NCBI GenBank assembly: GCA_033964015.1
Contig: CM066914.1
Coordinates: 18,945,023 to 19,009,022, forward strand
Direction: 5' to 3'
DNA: 64,000 bases
DNA from: Scolanthus callimorphus
Lineage: Eukaryota; Cnidaria; Anthozoa; Actiniaria; Edwardsiidae
The number at the start of each line of letters is the position of its first letter. Within the stretch, counting starts at the first letter, position 1. Below are positions 10,808-23,434 of this stretch, in pieces. A model generated the notes under the pieces. The model had not been told where the DNA came from, did no database searches, and was given only the letters and a program-made list of their open reading frames with translations. The position numbers and the translations under genes are program-made.

Positions 10808-13800
10808 GAAACTCTCAAACCGAAGCCAAGAATCTACCCAATGGTTTTATATGCGGGGAAAGAGACTAAAAACCAGAAGATAGGACTTCAAAGAAATCGA
10901 GGGGATGCTACGGAGTAGCGACATCAATTGTTGGGACCTGTTTTGTTCAAAAAAATGACACGTGTAGAGAAAAGGGAAAAAGTTATTGGATGTATGATTT
11001 GAACATTTCATCCGCACGCCAATCTAACAAACTGGGTTAAATCCAACATATTGTTTTGGAAATTCGCTGCATTTGGTTGAATTTCAAAGTGTTTGAGATT
11101 TACGTAGCAAGTTGTACCAAGAGAGTGATATTTATGGATTTTACTGTGTACAGTATCTCACGTTAAGAAACTCGGTCCATTGTGTTCATGGCTATTGAGT
11201 TTTTGTTCTGGACGCTTTGTTGATTTCGATATTGTCAGGAACCTGCTATAAAGCAGAAAGAGGTTGTCAATTTAAACAGCATGGTATCTCATAGCGCTAT
11301 TGTCTTTGAATTGCTCACTTCTCTGAGTTCTTTCTTTCCTGCCATACAGGAGACATATTCGTGACAGCCGTGAACATTTTCAACAGTACACTTAGATCGT
11401 GACGCAACGAGTATTGTACAAGTTTTTGCGGCAGAGGTCACTTTCAAAAGGTGCAAATCAGAAGGCCCTTTTAGCACGGCTTCTGCCGCCCATATGTTGT
11501 TTTAGCGCCTATTTTACACAACACATGTTCCTTTTGAAATGCCGGTTAGCCCAAGTTGAGTTAATTGACTCTCCAATTGACATCAATCCCCCCGTTTTCA
11601 CACCCAGTCAGTTTGGACAGAATCCATCAAACTGCTTTAACATTTTGCCGCGCGGCATTCATTTGTTCGTCTCGAAATCTAAACACTGGCGAGGTCTCAT
11701 TCAATGAGCACTACTTTTCTGGCTTAAAATACTTCGCATGCTTTAGATTGTTTAACGCCGCAGCAATCAGGACAACATCCCACTCCCTATGTTTTGCATC
11801 GGTATATAGTTGTATCGCAAAAAAGAGACTAGTTGCGCGCGCTGACGATTTAATAAAGTAATTGTCTGATTTAGGGGGCACAGTATAGATGACCGGAAAT
11901 GAGCTGTTTGTTTCCTAGCTGTAATACTACAAGGGCCCTCTGTATTTTAGTTGAGTCAACAAAATAATCTCGAGAGCTGAGCATTGTCATGCAAATCCGC
12001 GCGCATACCATTTGGCTCGTATTATAGAGGTCTCTCTCGGTGGCGCAGAACGCGAGTTAAAATACAACGCGCTGCCAACGGGGTGTAAAACAATGGTGCG
12101 CGTTAAGCCGGGATATTAACGATATTATCTCCAGTTTGCCTTTCTCCAGGCTAAAAACAAATGAATCTGGGCTCTCTGTAGCATCAAATGTCCTGTTCTT
12201 TGGAGACTCAAACATAAACCCAAGTTACTTCAAAAGTGATCGCTGTAAAGAAATAATGTAAAATTGTTGAAGTTACAATGTTGGACATGTTGTAATGCTG
12301 CCAATAGGTCCCATGATTGGGCAGTGCGGCTTCCCTTAGTTTTCATATCCAATTACTTGTTAACGTTTATCATTAATCACAGATTACTTTTTTGTTGGCC
12401 GGTTTAATTGCTTGTTAAGTCGCCTGTCAAGTTAGTCAACACGCCGACCAGTGGATTTTCACATAGTGATGAAACCTTATTGCTTTAATTGATGTCTGGT
12501 CTACCTCCCGCGCTGTTCGGTACAGGCTCCCCATAAAAGAGAGAAACGCAAGTTTACGCGGGCTCGATCCCGCATGCTTCCTTCTCAGTGGCGAGGAATG
12601 GAGAAGCGCATAGCTGCCCTACCAAGGGGGCTTCTTGCGAGAACGGATTCAATAAGAATGGTACTTAGAAGGTAATGTGGTGTATTAAATCTACCATGGT
12701 TCATTCATACATCTGATCCAATCACCCACACACTGACTGCTGGTAAAAGAAAACATCGCCGCGCCGAAATGATTCAATGAGTTTCAAGAACGTGGCTCTT
12801 GCCCAATAACTTATTGAAGTTGTAGCTTTTTATGCTTCTTCAAGGAAACCCAAGATGAAACTCTATCTCTATTCAATTAGTTCTGCGTATTTCTTTTGTT
12901 TCACTGCTTGACTCGACGACTTTAGCAGTACCATTTGCGGATCAGAGACAAACTAATTGGAATTTTTGTCTGTTATAACAACAAAATAGCCTACTTCTGA
13001 GTTCATATAAACTCTATATACAACATACTGTAGATCTTTAGGCGTTTTTATCAGCGGCAGTCGCTCCCGAGGGTGGCTCTTGTACCAAAGTTTCGCCACA
13101 TCAGCCAGAGGCCCCAAGTAGGAAAACTATAACCCTTACCTTGCCGGGATTCCCTGATCCAAACCCTCACCCCTTGAGAGCCTCTGTTTTTTGTACCCTC
13201 CGACTTTATCAGAGGCACCCAACGTCATTTGCGGTGAAATATCTCAGTTCGGATGGCACATCGAGAGCTGAAACTTTCGCTTCAGAATTTGAGGCTTTAA
13301 TTTTTGTGAAATTTCACTAGTTTTGGGAGTATTTTTGCCGTTAAAAAAGTCACCTTCAATTTTCGGATACAGTTTTTCCCTTGCCATTTTCGAAAGACTT
13401 GATTTCAATCCCTAACATTTTCGCATCCCATAACTTTCAGCTACGAAACCCGAACAGATACAACGTTTGTAGGGATTAAAAATACCCAATTTACAGTCAT
13501 TTGTATACTCAGCAATGACTCATGGCTTTTTTAGCTATTTTGCATCATTGTCTCGTTGAGTGCCCCTACTCTATCTACAGTAGCATACTTATTCTTATCT
13601 TTGATTTTTGTTACCATCCTGTCACATCACCAGGTTGAGGAGTGGTTCGAGACGCCCAGAATTTCTCCTGATTCACAAATTTGTAAGTATAACAAATTTA
13701 GTTCTTTTAGCGAGAGAATTGTATTTATTTGAGATGTATCTATGATGTAATGAATGTTGTAATTTGACTGATTGATTGTATTTTACTCACGTGTATTAGA

Positions 13801-14057
13801 ACGTATTACTCCTATGTACCTAAGTAATGGTGACTTGGAATAAATAAATAAAATATAAATGAAATATTATATAAATGTAATATTTAACAATTAAAGATCG
13901 GCGAATAGTCACCGAGACGAAGTGACTTTTAAGATTTTGGACAAAAAATTCGCGTTTAGGGGTATTTTTTTAGTTTCTCGTAATAAAGTGCACGCGCGAT
14001 CCCCAATGCAATCAATCAGTCTGAGACACCATTCACCATCCACCATTCACCTAGGTG

Positions 14058-14062
<5 letters not shown>

Positions 14063-14093
<31 letters not shown>

Positions 14094-14245
14094 CTGACTC
14101 GGAGGCCATGAAGGCGAGACGAATAGTTGTTTTAGGTAGGTCAATTTGTATAGCCAAAAACGTTTTCTGGTCTGGTCATTTGCCATACTAGTAGGCTATA
14201 TCTTATAGCCCAATAGTAGCTTATCCAATCAGAATGCAGCAAAAT
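14063..14245 (+). mobile_element. Composite repeat copy 1 (palindromic module plus truncated MITE)
   Basis: Begins with the TAACAATTATTCCTCGAGCC palindromic module, which ends near GTTGTTTTAG. It continues into a shortened copy of the MITE seen at 55636-55820 (shared GTCAATTTGTATAGCCAAAA and TTTTCTGGTCTGG). The MITE's own terminal repeats are missing. Confidence 0.6.
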
Positions 14246-14790
14246 ATGGCCAACGTCTCGATCAATCAGCGCGCGGAATCGCTTGAGTAATTATGCTAAA
14301 AATATATATATTGTAAATTGTACTTATAGTACAGTGGCAGAACATTCATGCCTTATCAATAAGAAATATTTGTTTCTGTTTTGAACCATGGAGAGTTCGT
14401 TTTAATTCCATTCTCGATATAATAATGTTGATAAACTATTAATTAGCACAAAAGTCGTAAAATTTGAAAAATCTAAGAGGGACTTCTTGAGCGCCATTGA
14501 GCATAATGTATACCGATCCTTCCAAAAGGATTTCAGAAAATCAGTTATTCATGTTCTCGCTGCATGTCCTAATGCATTGTGTTTTTTTTTATTCTTTTGG
14601 AATCATGAGACACCATATCATCCTACAATCATAGTTCTCTATTTTGCATTGCCCATCATACTAGATAAACTATTTTTTTTCCAATTGTTATTCGATCCTC
14701 ACCCTACGTCTTTACCATCGCGCTACTAACCATCGAAACTTGTTCCTCGCACCACCTACTAGCGTACTTTGCTCTGTCGTCTATCATATT

Positions 14791-15033
14791 TAATCAAATC
14801 ACACTAGTGGTCTATTGTCAATGCTGCGTTCTGATTGGTTGAGCTACTAGTAGGCTATGTGAGTTATAGCCTAAAAGTGTCGGATTTGAAAGCCAGAAAA
14901 TGGCAAATGACCAGACTCAGAAAACGTTTTTGGTTATACAAATTGACCTACTAGTGTGATTTGACTAAAACAATTATTCCTCTCGTTCCCTCTGAGTCAA
15001 TAGCCCATTCGGGTTCGAGGAATAATTGTTAAA
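14791..15033 (-). mobile_element. Composite repeat copy 2 (inverted)
   Basis: Terminal inverted repeats at 14791-14807 (TAATCAAATCACACTAG, one mismatch to its partner) and 14951-14967 (CTAGTGTGATTTGACTA) bound a 177-base MITE. It is followed at once by AAACAATTATTCCTCTCG and the rest of the palindromic module to about 15033. Order and junction match the 55.5-kb copy in opposite orientation. Confidence 0.7.
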
Positions 15034-15211
15034 TACTGTGCACTGTATAAACTAGTTTAACCCTAACCCTTCTACCATCACAATTTTTACCCAACACACA
15101 AACAAACGTCTTTACAATCACACTACTTCCATATTATCTTCTTCCTTCGCCGTTCGCCGCCACCTCTCAGAGTATCTTGTTCTATTGTACATACCATCTA
15201 ATTTTTTACCA

Positions 15212-15235
15212 TGATACTATACTATACTATACTAT
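15212..15235. repeat. ACTAT microsatellite
   Basis: Four to five uninterrupted ACTAT units. Simple-sequence repeat in the intergenic region; no gene association. Confidence 0.7.
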
Positions 15236-18200
15236 TAACCCTCACTCACTTTAACTATCTAAGTACTGTGCGCACAGGGACGGCCCCCAAAAATTTCGCC
15301 AAAAAAAAGAAAAAAATCGGAAAATATAAACACGATTGCTACGAATTGAGAAAAGAACTTGCAAAATAACTCTTTTATTCTATATGTTTTTCAGGGTTCC
15401 ACCACCCATGTACACTGTGCTCGGTGCCTGAATAAACTTGTCGTGTCTTGTCTTGTCTTTTTCACTAAACGCAGCCCCCCCGATTGCCATACAATCTTAC
15501 TAATGAGTCCCCCCCCCCATTGTGAAAACTGTTCCGCCGTCCCTGGCGCACCATCACAATTCTTACCCGCTATTACAAACAAACGTACCAGCCTAGCGTC
15601 CCTACAGTCTAAACTATTTACCACCGCACCACGTAATGAAATGTTTTCCACATCACACTACTTCTTTCTCATGATTGTTGGTTACCAGAAAATAGTAAGA
15701 ATGTGGTTTGTCCTTCATTATAATTATTTTAGTCACATCAAGTCTAGCAAAAATTTACTAAACAATGGATATACAATGTATCTCTTCAACAACAGCTGTA
15801 TAATAACAAAAAAGGAATGGAATAGACGAGAAATGCAAAACGTAGTACATCACATGTATGTATATTTTTGGGGGTAATTCTATTTTGCAATCTATGTGAA
15901 AATGTAATGTAACCCCACATAAGAACCTGGTCTGAATTTGCTTGGCCAAACAGGTTATTAAATCCATAGGTTCTAATAATCAAAGAGCGGATTTCACATG
16001 TACGTGGTACTGATTCATGAGTTATTCATTATCCAATAAGTGAAACTAATACAACAGAAGATCAATCAAAGAGCGAAGTGATTCGCAAATATGTTTAGTA
16101 AAGATCAGTAGCCAATCACAAGCCAGAGACCGAGTTTTCTTTATCAGTAATCGAAGTGCCGTCCAATCACAACACGAAGCAGTCATGAGCAATTATGTAA
16201 TGACGCACTACAGTCCGTGAATTATGTTATAGTTTGATCTCTAAAACCTCGTTCCACCTTTCATTATGCGGACGCTACTCCCATGATGCACCGCGGGCTA
16301 TGAAGCACGGTTTCAGGGTGCAACCTTGTTTGAAACAGGTGTACATCTTTTGAATTCTGTCGAGAACAAAAAGACCAAATTCCCAACCATATTCTTTAGC
16401 AAAGGAAGGATTATTTTTCTTCTGCTAGATGTGGCCGGGTTATGTGTGGAAATTTCACTGATAACTTATGGCTCCTTATTTCTGATGACTATGAGATATT
16501 GAAAGATATGCCTGCACACTAATGCTCTGCCGTTCTCGCACATGCGTTCTCATTCAATATAGAGCTCTTTCGAAAGGATTGCTGTCGAATTGACTAGTGC
16601 GAGTGGTCATGGTTGCAATTTCAACCTGCCAATTGCGGATTATCTCCTGCTAAGGCTGAATACACACACCATTAGTTATGGTAGACCTCGTAGATCTAAA
16701 GTAAGACTCCTCTTGCGAAAGAACACTGAAACTTTGCTCACACTTTTATAATTCATTTTCCTTGATAGAAAATGATTGCATAGCTATTATCAGGCGCGAA
16801 TAACTCGTTGAATATATATCCGGGATCTACAACACACTCGCAGACACTCTTTCCCCCCTATTATCTTTGCTGTCAATAAGCGTTTTACAAAAACATTTAC
16901 CGGTTTAAACTTTCACACCTCTGTCCTACAGCAAGCAAATATAAATTTATCTCTCCTTCTTTGAGTTCTGAAACCAGCATTTGTTGTGGCTTCCAATATC
17001 CCTTCTCGCAATTCGCGCAATAGTTATCTACTGTTTAGGCTTCTACCTTTTCACGGACAATGCTAGGAAATTACCAAGACCATTTTTGGAAGGGTTTATG
17101 GACTTTTTGTTGTTACATCTGGCTCTTCCCAACCACTGTCCAAAGTAATCGCATCTTTTCACTTTCTATAAACCGCCATAGTTTCCGTCATTCGTGACCG
17201 TTGTATAAAAAAACTCATTCTGAAAACACGCCATTTGTTCTTACTTTTATTCTAAGTCACCTGCCAATCGAGTACCAGTGTAGTGGCCCAGACGGTAAAG
17301 TCTGCGTGAAGTTTGTCAAGTTGAATTAATAAATATCTACCAAAGGTTGGCCTTGCGTGGTTGTCATTCCTTCGGTTCCAAGCAAAGCCGTCTGGGCACA
17401 TTTTAGCTTAAGGTAGGATTAGGAATTGACTTGTGGCTGGCGATAAATCTACCCCCTGACATTCAATAACACTGATCCTACAGCTCCAAACCGAATCAGC
17501 CGATTCAAACAATAACTTGTTTATTGTCCGGTGCTGTTATTAAATCGTGAGCTGGAATCATGAAAGGGCTTTCTAGCTGAACCACATAGCCTTATTGATA
17601 TTTACTGTTCAAACTACTGTGCCAATGGACTTAGGATTAGTCAAAATACTCTTCCATATTTTGTAAGAGATGAACAATAAAAAGAGATTAGGTGTTGGGT
17701 CTCTTTACACGAGATTAAGAAACGGAAAAAATAATAAAAAATCGGATTTGGGAAATTGTTCTTTGATTTGAAAGTTGGTGGTAGCACTGTGCCTTTGTTG
17801 AATATTGTGCTGAAGTTTCAAAGTTCAAACGTTTTCACGCCGCGATCATCAGACTACGTTTGTAAGGGTATTAAGAGGTTCTAAGATTTCATCCCACTTG
17901 GAATAGAGCTAAAGAAGCTAGATCCTCTATTTGCACGGTAGAATCGTATCCCTGCTTAATCAATCTTTAGGGATTAGGTTGTACTTAAAAGGTGATTACA
18001 CGAGAAAGCTAGCGGACACTCTTTAGCAAACTTCTCGCGACATTGAACCAGTCGGCGTTTTTTAACCTAATTTGCCGCACTTCTGCAATCAGTGGTACCC
18101 GCGGAGGTACGCATGAACACAATTATTGGATAATAGCAATTCCATTTGAGAAACTCAATCCAACGCCGCCTTTTTGTGGGGTAAACTATTGAAATTTCCG

Positions 18201-19691
18201 CGGCGATCGGACGGTAATTTGATGTCTGTAAAAAGCAAAGTCGAGCGACACCTCACAAAGGATGCTTGCTTCGCAAGGCTATTCAGCTCAAAACTAATTA
18301 ACACTGGGTTGATGAGGAACTAGGGGTTCAAAGCTGTATAGAACAAGCAAGCAAACATGGCCATTGTGCGAGCCTCTGTCCCAATTATGCCTTCATTCTC
18401 AGATTCACACCTAGTGTGCTGGTACAATAGCCAGGAGTTTGCAAAAGTAAACTTTGAGCAAAAATATGGCTGCCTTAGGGTTCTATACGGCGCATTGTAG
18501 CATGTTCTTTCTTGGCACAGTTATTCAACTCAGGCACACGCCCTAGAGTTTATAAGACTCTAACTGATCGCTTAAAAGCAGCCAATCAGAAGCGTGCATC
18601 GCTCGTTTTACTAATTCGTGCTTAGCATGTGTTTATAGAGTCCTAATTCCTCGGTCATCTTCAGAGAAAATTAAATTTCCTCTCTTCGAGGGTGCGTATC
18701 ATTAATGAGTTTACGGGTGTCTTGGTTAATCACACAAACCGAACAGTAGATCGGATGACAGAATACGACCGTGAAGTTTGTACTGTTGTTAAGAGAATCT
18801 CTCTTGTTTAAATCAGTTCTCCTTCAGCCTCAAGCATCTTATTAATCACTGTTTGTTTGCAAAGTCTATATCCAAAGAAATCAATCGGCATCTCACACCT
18901 TGCCTGATCATTTGACACAAAAAAACGCGCGTGCCACGTTAGAAATGAACATCTTTCCCTTTCCTAATACAAACACGGCTTTCTTTTTTGCGCAATGCAA
19001 TTCTTCTTTTTTTTCTTCACTATTCGAGGGCTTTAATCATTATGAAGTTCGGAATCCAGAGTTTTGACATATGAAAGCACGCAGAGTCAACCTGCACACC
19101 TTTCGCGTACGATCAATTCTAATTTGACAAGTTCAAGTGCTTATAAATAATTCTCTCAATTCTTAATCAATAGGACGATTTGATACCACTTTATCAATAC
19201 AGCGCCGTAATTAAATATGTTTCTTGCAAAATTGGAGTAAAGCATTTCAGGTTAAGCTTAAATAATATATTTTATTGATAGAGGAAATCAGAGCGGGGTT
19301 GTTGAATTGGTTGTGTTTGGCGATCTAAAAACAACCCATAAAGCGGTTTTCCGATTCGTCAGATGAGCTAGATGAAATAATCCCGTTTAATAAGCAGGTA
19401 GTGATGATTTGGTGACAGGGAAAATATTCGTTAAGAGCCGGGATTTGTCGAGCCCAGGGATAAAACTGACGTGATCTGTCAGATCCTTGATCAACGACTC
19501 CATAATGAAAGTTGAATTAAGCCTCTTTGGAAAGTATGCATGTGTAAACAGAGAGAAACAAAATCGAGTATTGTGGCCGGGTAGAGAAGAAGGTCACACC
19601 AGCAGAGTAGCCGTCAGCACAGCTGGCTAGGATTAGATCCTTTCCTAAACCTAACCACAGAGCGCTTATAACTTCACATCGCATTCCCACA

Positions 19692-22600
19692 ATGAATAAT
19701 AGAGACCCATCGAGACCCAACACGCCGCAAGATCAGCTTGCTAAGCCCTTCTTGCCTTTTTCTATAGAAAACATTCTGCGAAAAGGAGCGTTCAGAACCC
19801 GGCCTGACCCGGAGGAGAGAGACTCGCCGGAGCTTGAAGAAGACCCCGAGGCTAGGGTGAAACCTTCATGTAAAGAGGAACAGATTCCCGGCAAACAGGA
19901 CAATATCTTTGTACGACTTCCTTGGCTCGCATATACGCGTTATTGCCCTCCAAAAATTCCAAGTAAGTCTCGAATTCACCACACTTTTCATCTGTGTTTT
20001 TCTACATTCTTATTTCTCCTCGTGGAGCGAAACAAGATTATTCACCGGTGTCTCTCAAATTGTTCTAGTTAGCGGTACTCTGTACTTAAATTCTTGGATG
20101 CCCCGAGGGGACAGGTTATTACTCGATAGAGTCGCAGATTATTGGGCCATAACTTTATTGTGAATGGAATAAAAATGCCCGACTATATAGAGAAGTTGGA
20201 TTATAGAGATGTAATGGTGGAAGAGGTGGTGACATTAAAAACCTCCTCCTGAATTCACGTCTCCGGTGGAAAATTCTGCAATGAATATTGCTAAAGCTCT
20301 TTTCTTTAGAGCTGTTTGAAGTCCTTTAGAGACAAGTGTGGAGGCTGTCAAATGAGATGTCTGGAAGCCTTGCGATTCCACTTAAATGCGAGAGCATGCT
20401 GTATAACTCCATAAACGACACCTCACTTACCTCCTCGTCTCATGTTCATGTATCATTGTTTACTGTCCCTAATGTTGTAACACGAAACTAGTCTAGTCGT
20501 AACCAAAATGGACACAAGTCAGTTCCCCTTGGACAGTTCTAATCAAAACGATAGCTGAGTAAAAGCGAATTGTGTATCTTTGCAATGCGTGAATTCGGCC
20601 CTGTACCAGGTTTCAAGTGTAATGCGGACATTTTAAAGCTGCATTCATATAATTTTGCACCGTGCACCTTCTGTCTCGGTAAGGCACAAATTCACCTGAT
20701 GCTTCATAGGTACTAACCTGTTCCTCAACAGCAACTGGGGATGCTTTGGATGTATTATTAGCTAGTCTAAGTTCGATACGTGCCGGGCGGAGCGAGTTGT
20801 GCAAATTTCAAGTGATGGTCCCGATAAAGAACGTTCTTGTTCGTCGCAATGTTGGTCTAAGGGGACCATTAACATTTTTCTCGAGCCTTCAGGGACATAG
20901 GACTGTCTTTAGTCGTACTCGTGTCAAACAGGAAACTTTAAAAAGAACAGGAAATCCATAAAGAACACCGCGAGGAGTTGTGAAAATAACATTGTTTGAT
21001 TTGATGTCCAAGATGGCGGGTGTTAGTGTGTACATAGAAAGATAAACCCCCTCATCGTTCGTCTGTCCAAGGCAGACTAAGTTCTGTTTTCGAGGCAATT
21101 TTAGTAGAGCAAAAGCACAAAGGGACCAAGAAAAGTTCACTTTTGTCAGACAGATTCATAATTATCCCAATTTTAGTCGAATTGCAGCCACCTCGCGTAT
21201 GCAAACAGACCGCCTCTGTTCTTCAACATCCTGTTTGGTCCAACCCGCATCTTCCTTTAGTTTCAATAACCCGTGAACAAGTTGATATTTTTAGTCGAAA
21301 AATCACAGCACTAAAGGCATTACCTTGGTTTCTTTCTCTTAGTTTTGGTTTTTCCTCACGTGATTTTTAGTTTACCTTTTAAAATTACACTTGAGTGTGA
21401 AAGTGAAGTAAGGTGGAATGAATTGTGTACCGTTTCTTAAAAGGTGCTCCATGATAGATACACCTTTTTGCTATGTAGACTCATTATAACACCTCGGCAT
21501 CAATTAAGATAGTTCCCGCTTTGTATATCCAACACACCTTGTTGAAACAACAGCCTCAAACTTTATTTTTGTGTTCCTCCAACGAAAACATTAGGTAAGG
21601 CAAGTTCGTTAACGTGTAATTTGTCCTGTTCTTCGTTTACCTTTTTTTCGTTCTGCGACGATTTCATAAATGACGAACTTATTGAATACGGAATCATTCT
21701 TTCGTTCTTACGAATATCTAGACTTGTAGAAATACTTGTTTTAAAAATGTAAGCTAGTCATTGAACACTTTCTTTTTAGGAATGCAGAAGAATACTGATT
21801 TTACAAAAAAATAGAGACAGCGCAACTTTTTTTCAACTCGAATCGAGTGTATGAACTTTTCAGTCCAAAGGATTCGCTTTGTCCCAACTCCCAACTATCG
21901 AAATATGTTTGTTATTTTGTTGCCTTTTCATGGTTCGACTCGCTGAAATTACACTTTGCTCAGTCTTTATCCTTCCGCATTGCGTTTTGGTGGAAAAGCA
22001 GAACTTTGGGCACATTTAAAAGCGAGGCATTCTTTCATACCTCCTCAATAGATCATTCATTTTGGTGCACTCCAAAGTGTTTACTTTTAAGCTAAGATGA
22101 ATATGATCTAGCAAATAATAAAATTATACAGGTAAAACTCCCTCCGCAGGATGGAATTACGTTCTTCTGTCCTTCTGACACAAAAAGAGAACATTTTACG
22201 TTGAATTAATGGATGAAGAAGAACTTTCTACGAGCGAAATCGTTCATTATTCTTTTCATCCTTCATTTCTTTGGAAAGGATCTTTGCATTGGAAACCCAT
22301 ACCCCACCTATTAGTATCTAGTAATGTATTTCTCCATATGGTGTTGGTTTTTGTTCGTTTAAATGCTACATTGAGCCATATGGGGGCGGCCGGTGAACTC
22401 TTGCACTGTTCTACACATGAGGTGTTTTATAGAGATGGTTTCTCGGCTTTGTCATTAATTCCACCGGGCTTATTGGATAGGGACTTTGTCAGCTTCTGTG
22501 CTCATATCATCTCATAGATTCATCAAACTCGCACCTTGTGGCTCGGTCACAATAGCTTTGTTCGAAGGCGGCCAGATTTATACTAATTCCCTCTCCCTAA

Positions 22601-23434
22601 GCCACAAGTCAACCGAGAACAAAGGAAAGTTCCAACATATGCAGCGTTGGAATTTCGCACACAATGCAATGGTGCAAAGCGTGCGTAAACATATGGGGCT
22701 GCCCTAGGATGTTTTCTGCCTCAACATTTGCTTGTTTTAAAACCCTTTTCGTTCAAATGCCTAATCTTAAAGGTGTAGTATAGTTTGGGGCGTCTTACGT
22801 AGGAATTTATTTCGATAAGTACTTGGAAGACAAAACGGACGGGTGGAAAAAACGTTCCTCTGTTTTCAAATACCCATGACGAAGCTTACCTATGGTGCCA
22901 TATACTTTCAAAAATGTAGGTTTTAATATTTCCTTTCAGAACTACTCTATAGATATCACTGTTTTTTTAAAATATAATTTATTTTCGTTTTTCAAGGTGG
23001 AGTTTTACGTAATGGGGGATTTTCGCAAAAGTCATATTTATACTTGTACTGCTTTATTTACTGCGAATTATTCCGTTATGAAATCATATATCCGAATATC
23101 TTTTATTGCTCTTCATCTTCTAGTTTGTCGAGATTAAGGTTTCGCTGCTTAAACTTTTGTTTGTTCTTGCTTTCTAGGATCAAAACCACGACGAGGAAAC
23201 CGCAAGCACAAACTCGACAGAAATCCTAGAATTCCTTTCTCCACATCTCAACTTGCTGCTCTTGAAGCCAAGTTTCTGGACACTCATTACCTATCAAGCG
23301 TTGAAGTACGAGAACTATCAACTTCGCTTTCTGTTACAGAACATCGAGTCAAAATCTGGTTTCAAAACCGGAGAGCCCGCGAGAAAAAGACAAAAGGGGC
23401 TTGCGATGGATGTACAGTCGATGTAGAAAATTAA
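19692..23434 (+). CDS. Msx-like (Msxlx-type) ANTP-class homeobox protein B
   Basis: Two exons, 19692-19962 and 23178-23434, join in phase 1 (CCA A/GA TCA) across a 3.2-kb intron to give 175 residues. Exon 1 has eh1 FSIENIL at residues 23-29, an acidic stretch, and LPWLAYTRYCPPKIP at 76-90. Exon 2 encodes the homeodomain (about 104-163): NPRIPFSTSQLAALEAKF, then HYLSSVEV, then VTEHRVKIWFQNRRAREKK, and a short tail ending DVEN before TAA. Intron site, intron phase and motif order match gene A, so the two are tandem duplicates. The homeodomain arm RKHKLDRNPR is closer to classical Msx than that of A. Expected role: Groucho-dependent DNA-binding repressor in the nucleus. An AATAAA lies at 23640-23645. 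The second exon is easy to miss because another frame stays open across its start. Confidence 0.9.
21008..21020 (+). promoter_or_regulatory. YY1-like motif CCAAGATGGCGGG in the intron of Msx-like B
   Basis: The core AAGATGGCGG matches the known YY1-type consensus (AANATGGCGNC). The same core occurs inside dispersed MITEs at 28.67, 44.27 (complement) and 54.87 kb. Binding is not shown. Confidence 0.3.

Larger units (their letters stand above)
10808..19691. other. Intergenic region between the two Msx-like genes
   Basis: No supported gene in 8.9 kb. Composite repeats lie at 14063-14245 and 14791-15033, a partial palindromic module near 13881-13935, and an ACTAT microsatellite near 15212-15235. 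A 172-codon plus-strand frame at 15359-15877 is compositionally odd and lacks a domain. The rest is AT-rich. Enhancers shared by the pair could lie here but I cannot identify any. Confidence 0.6.

Noticed and set aside
15359..15877. 172-codon plus-strand open frame
   Set aside because: Begins in low-complexity sequence and has no family resemblance. Probably a chance frame.
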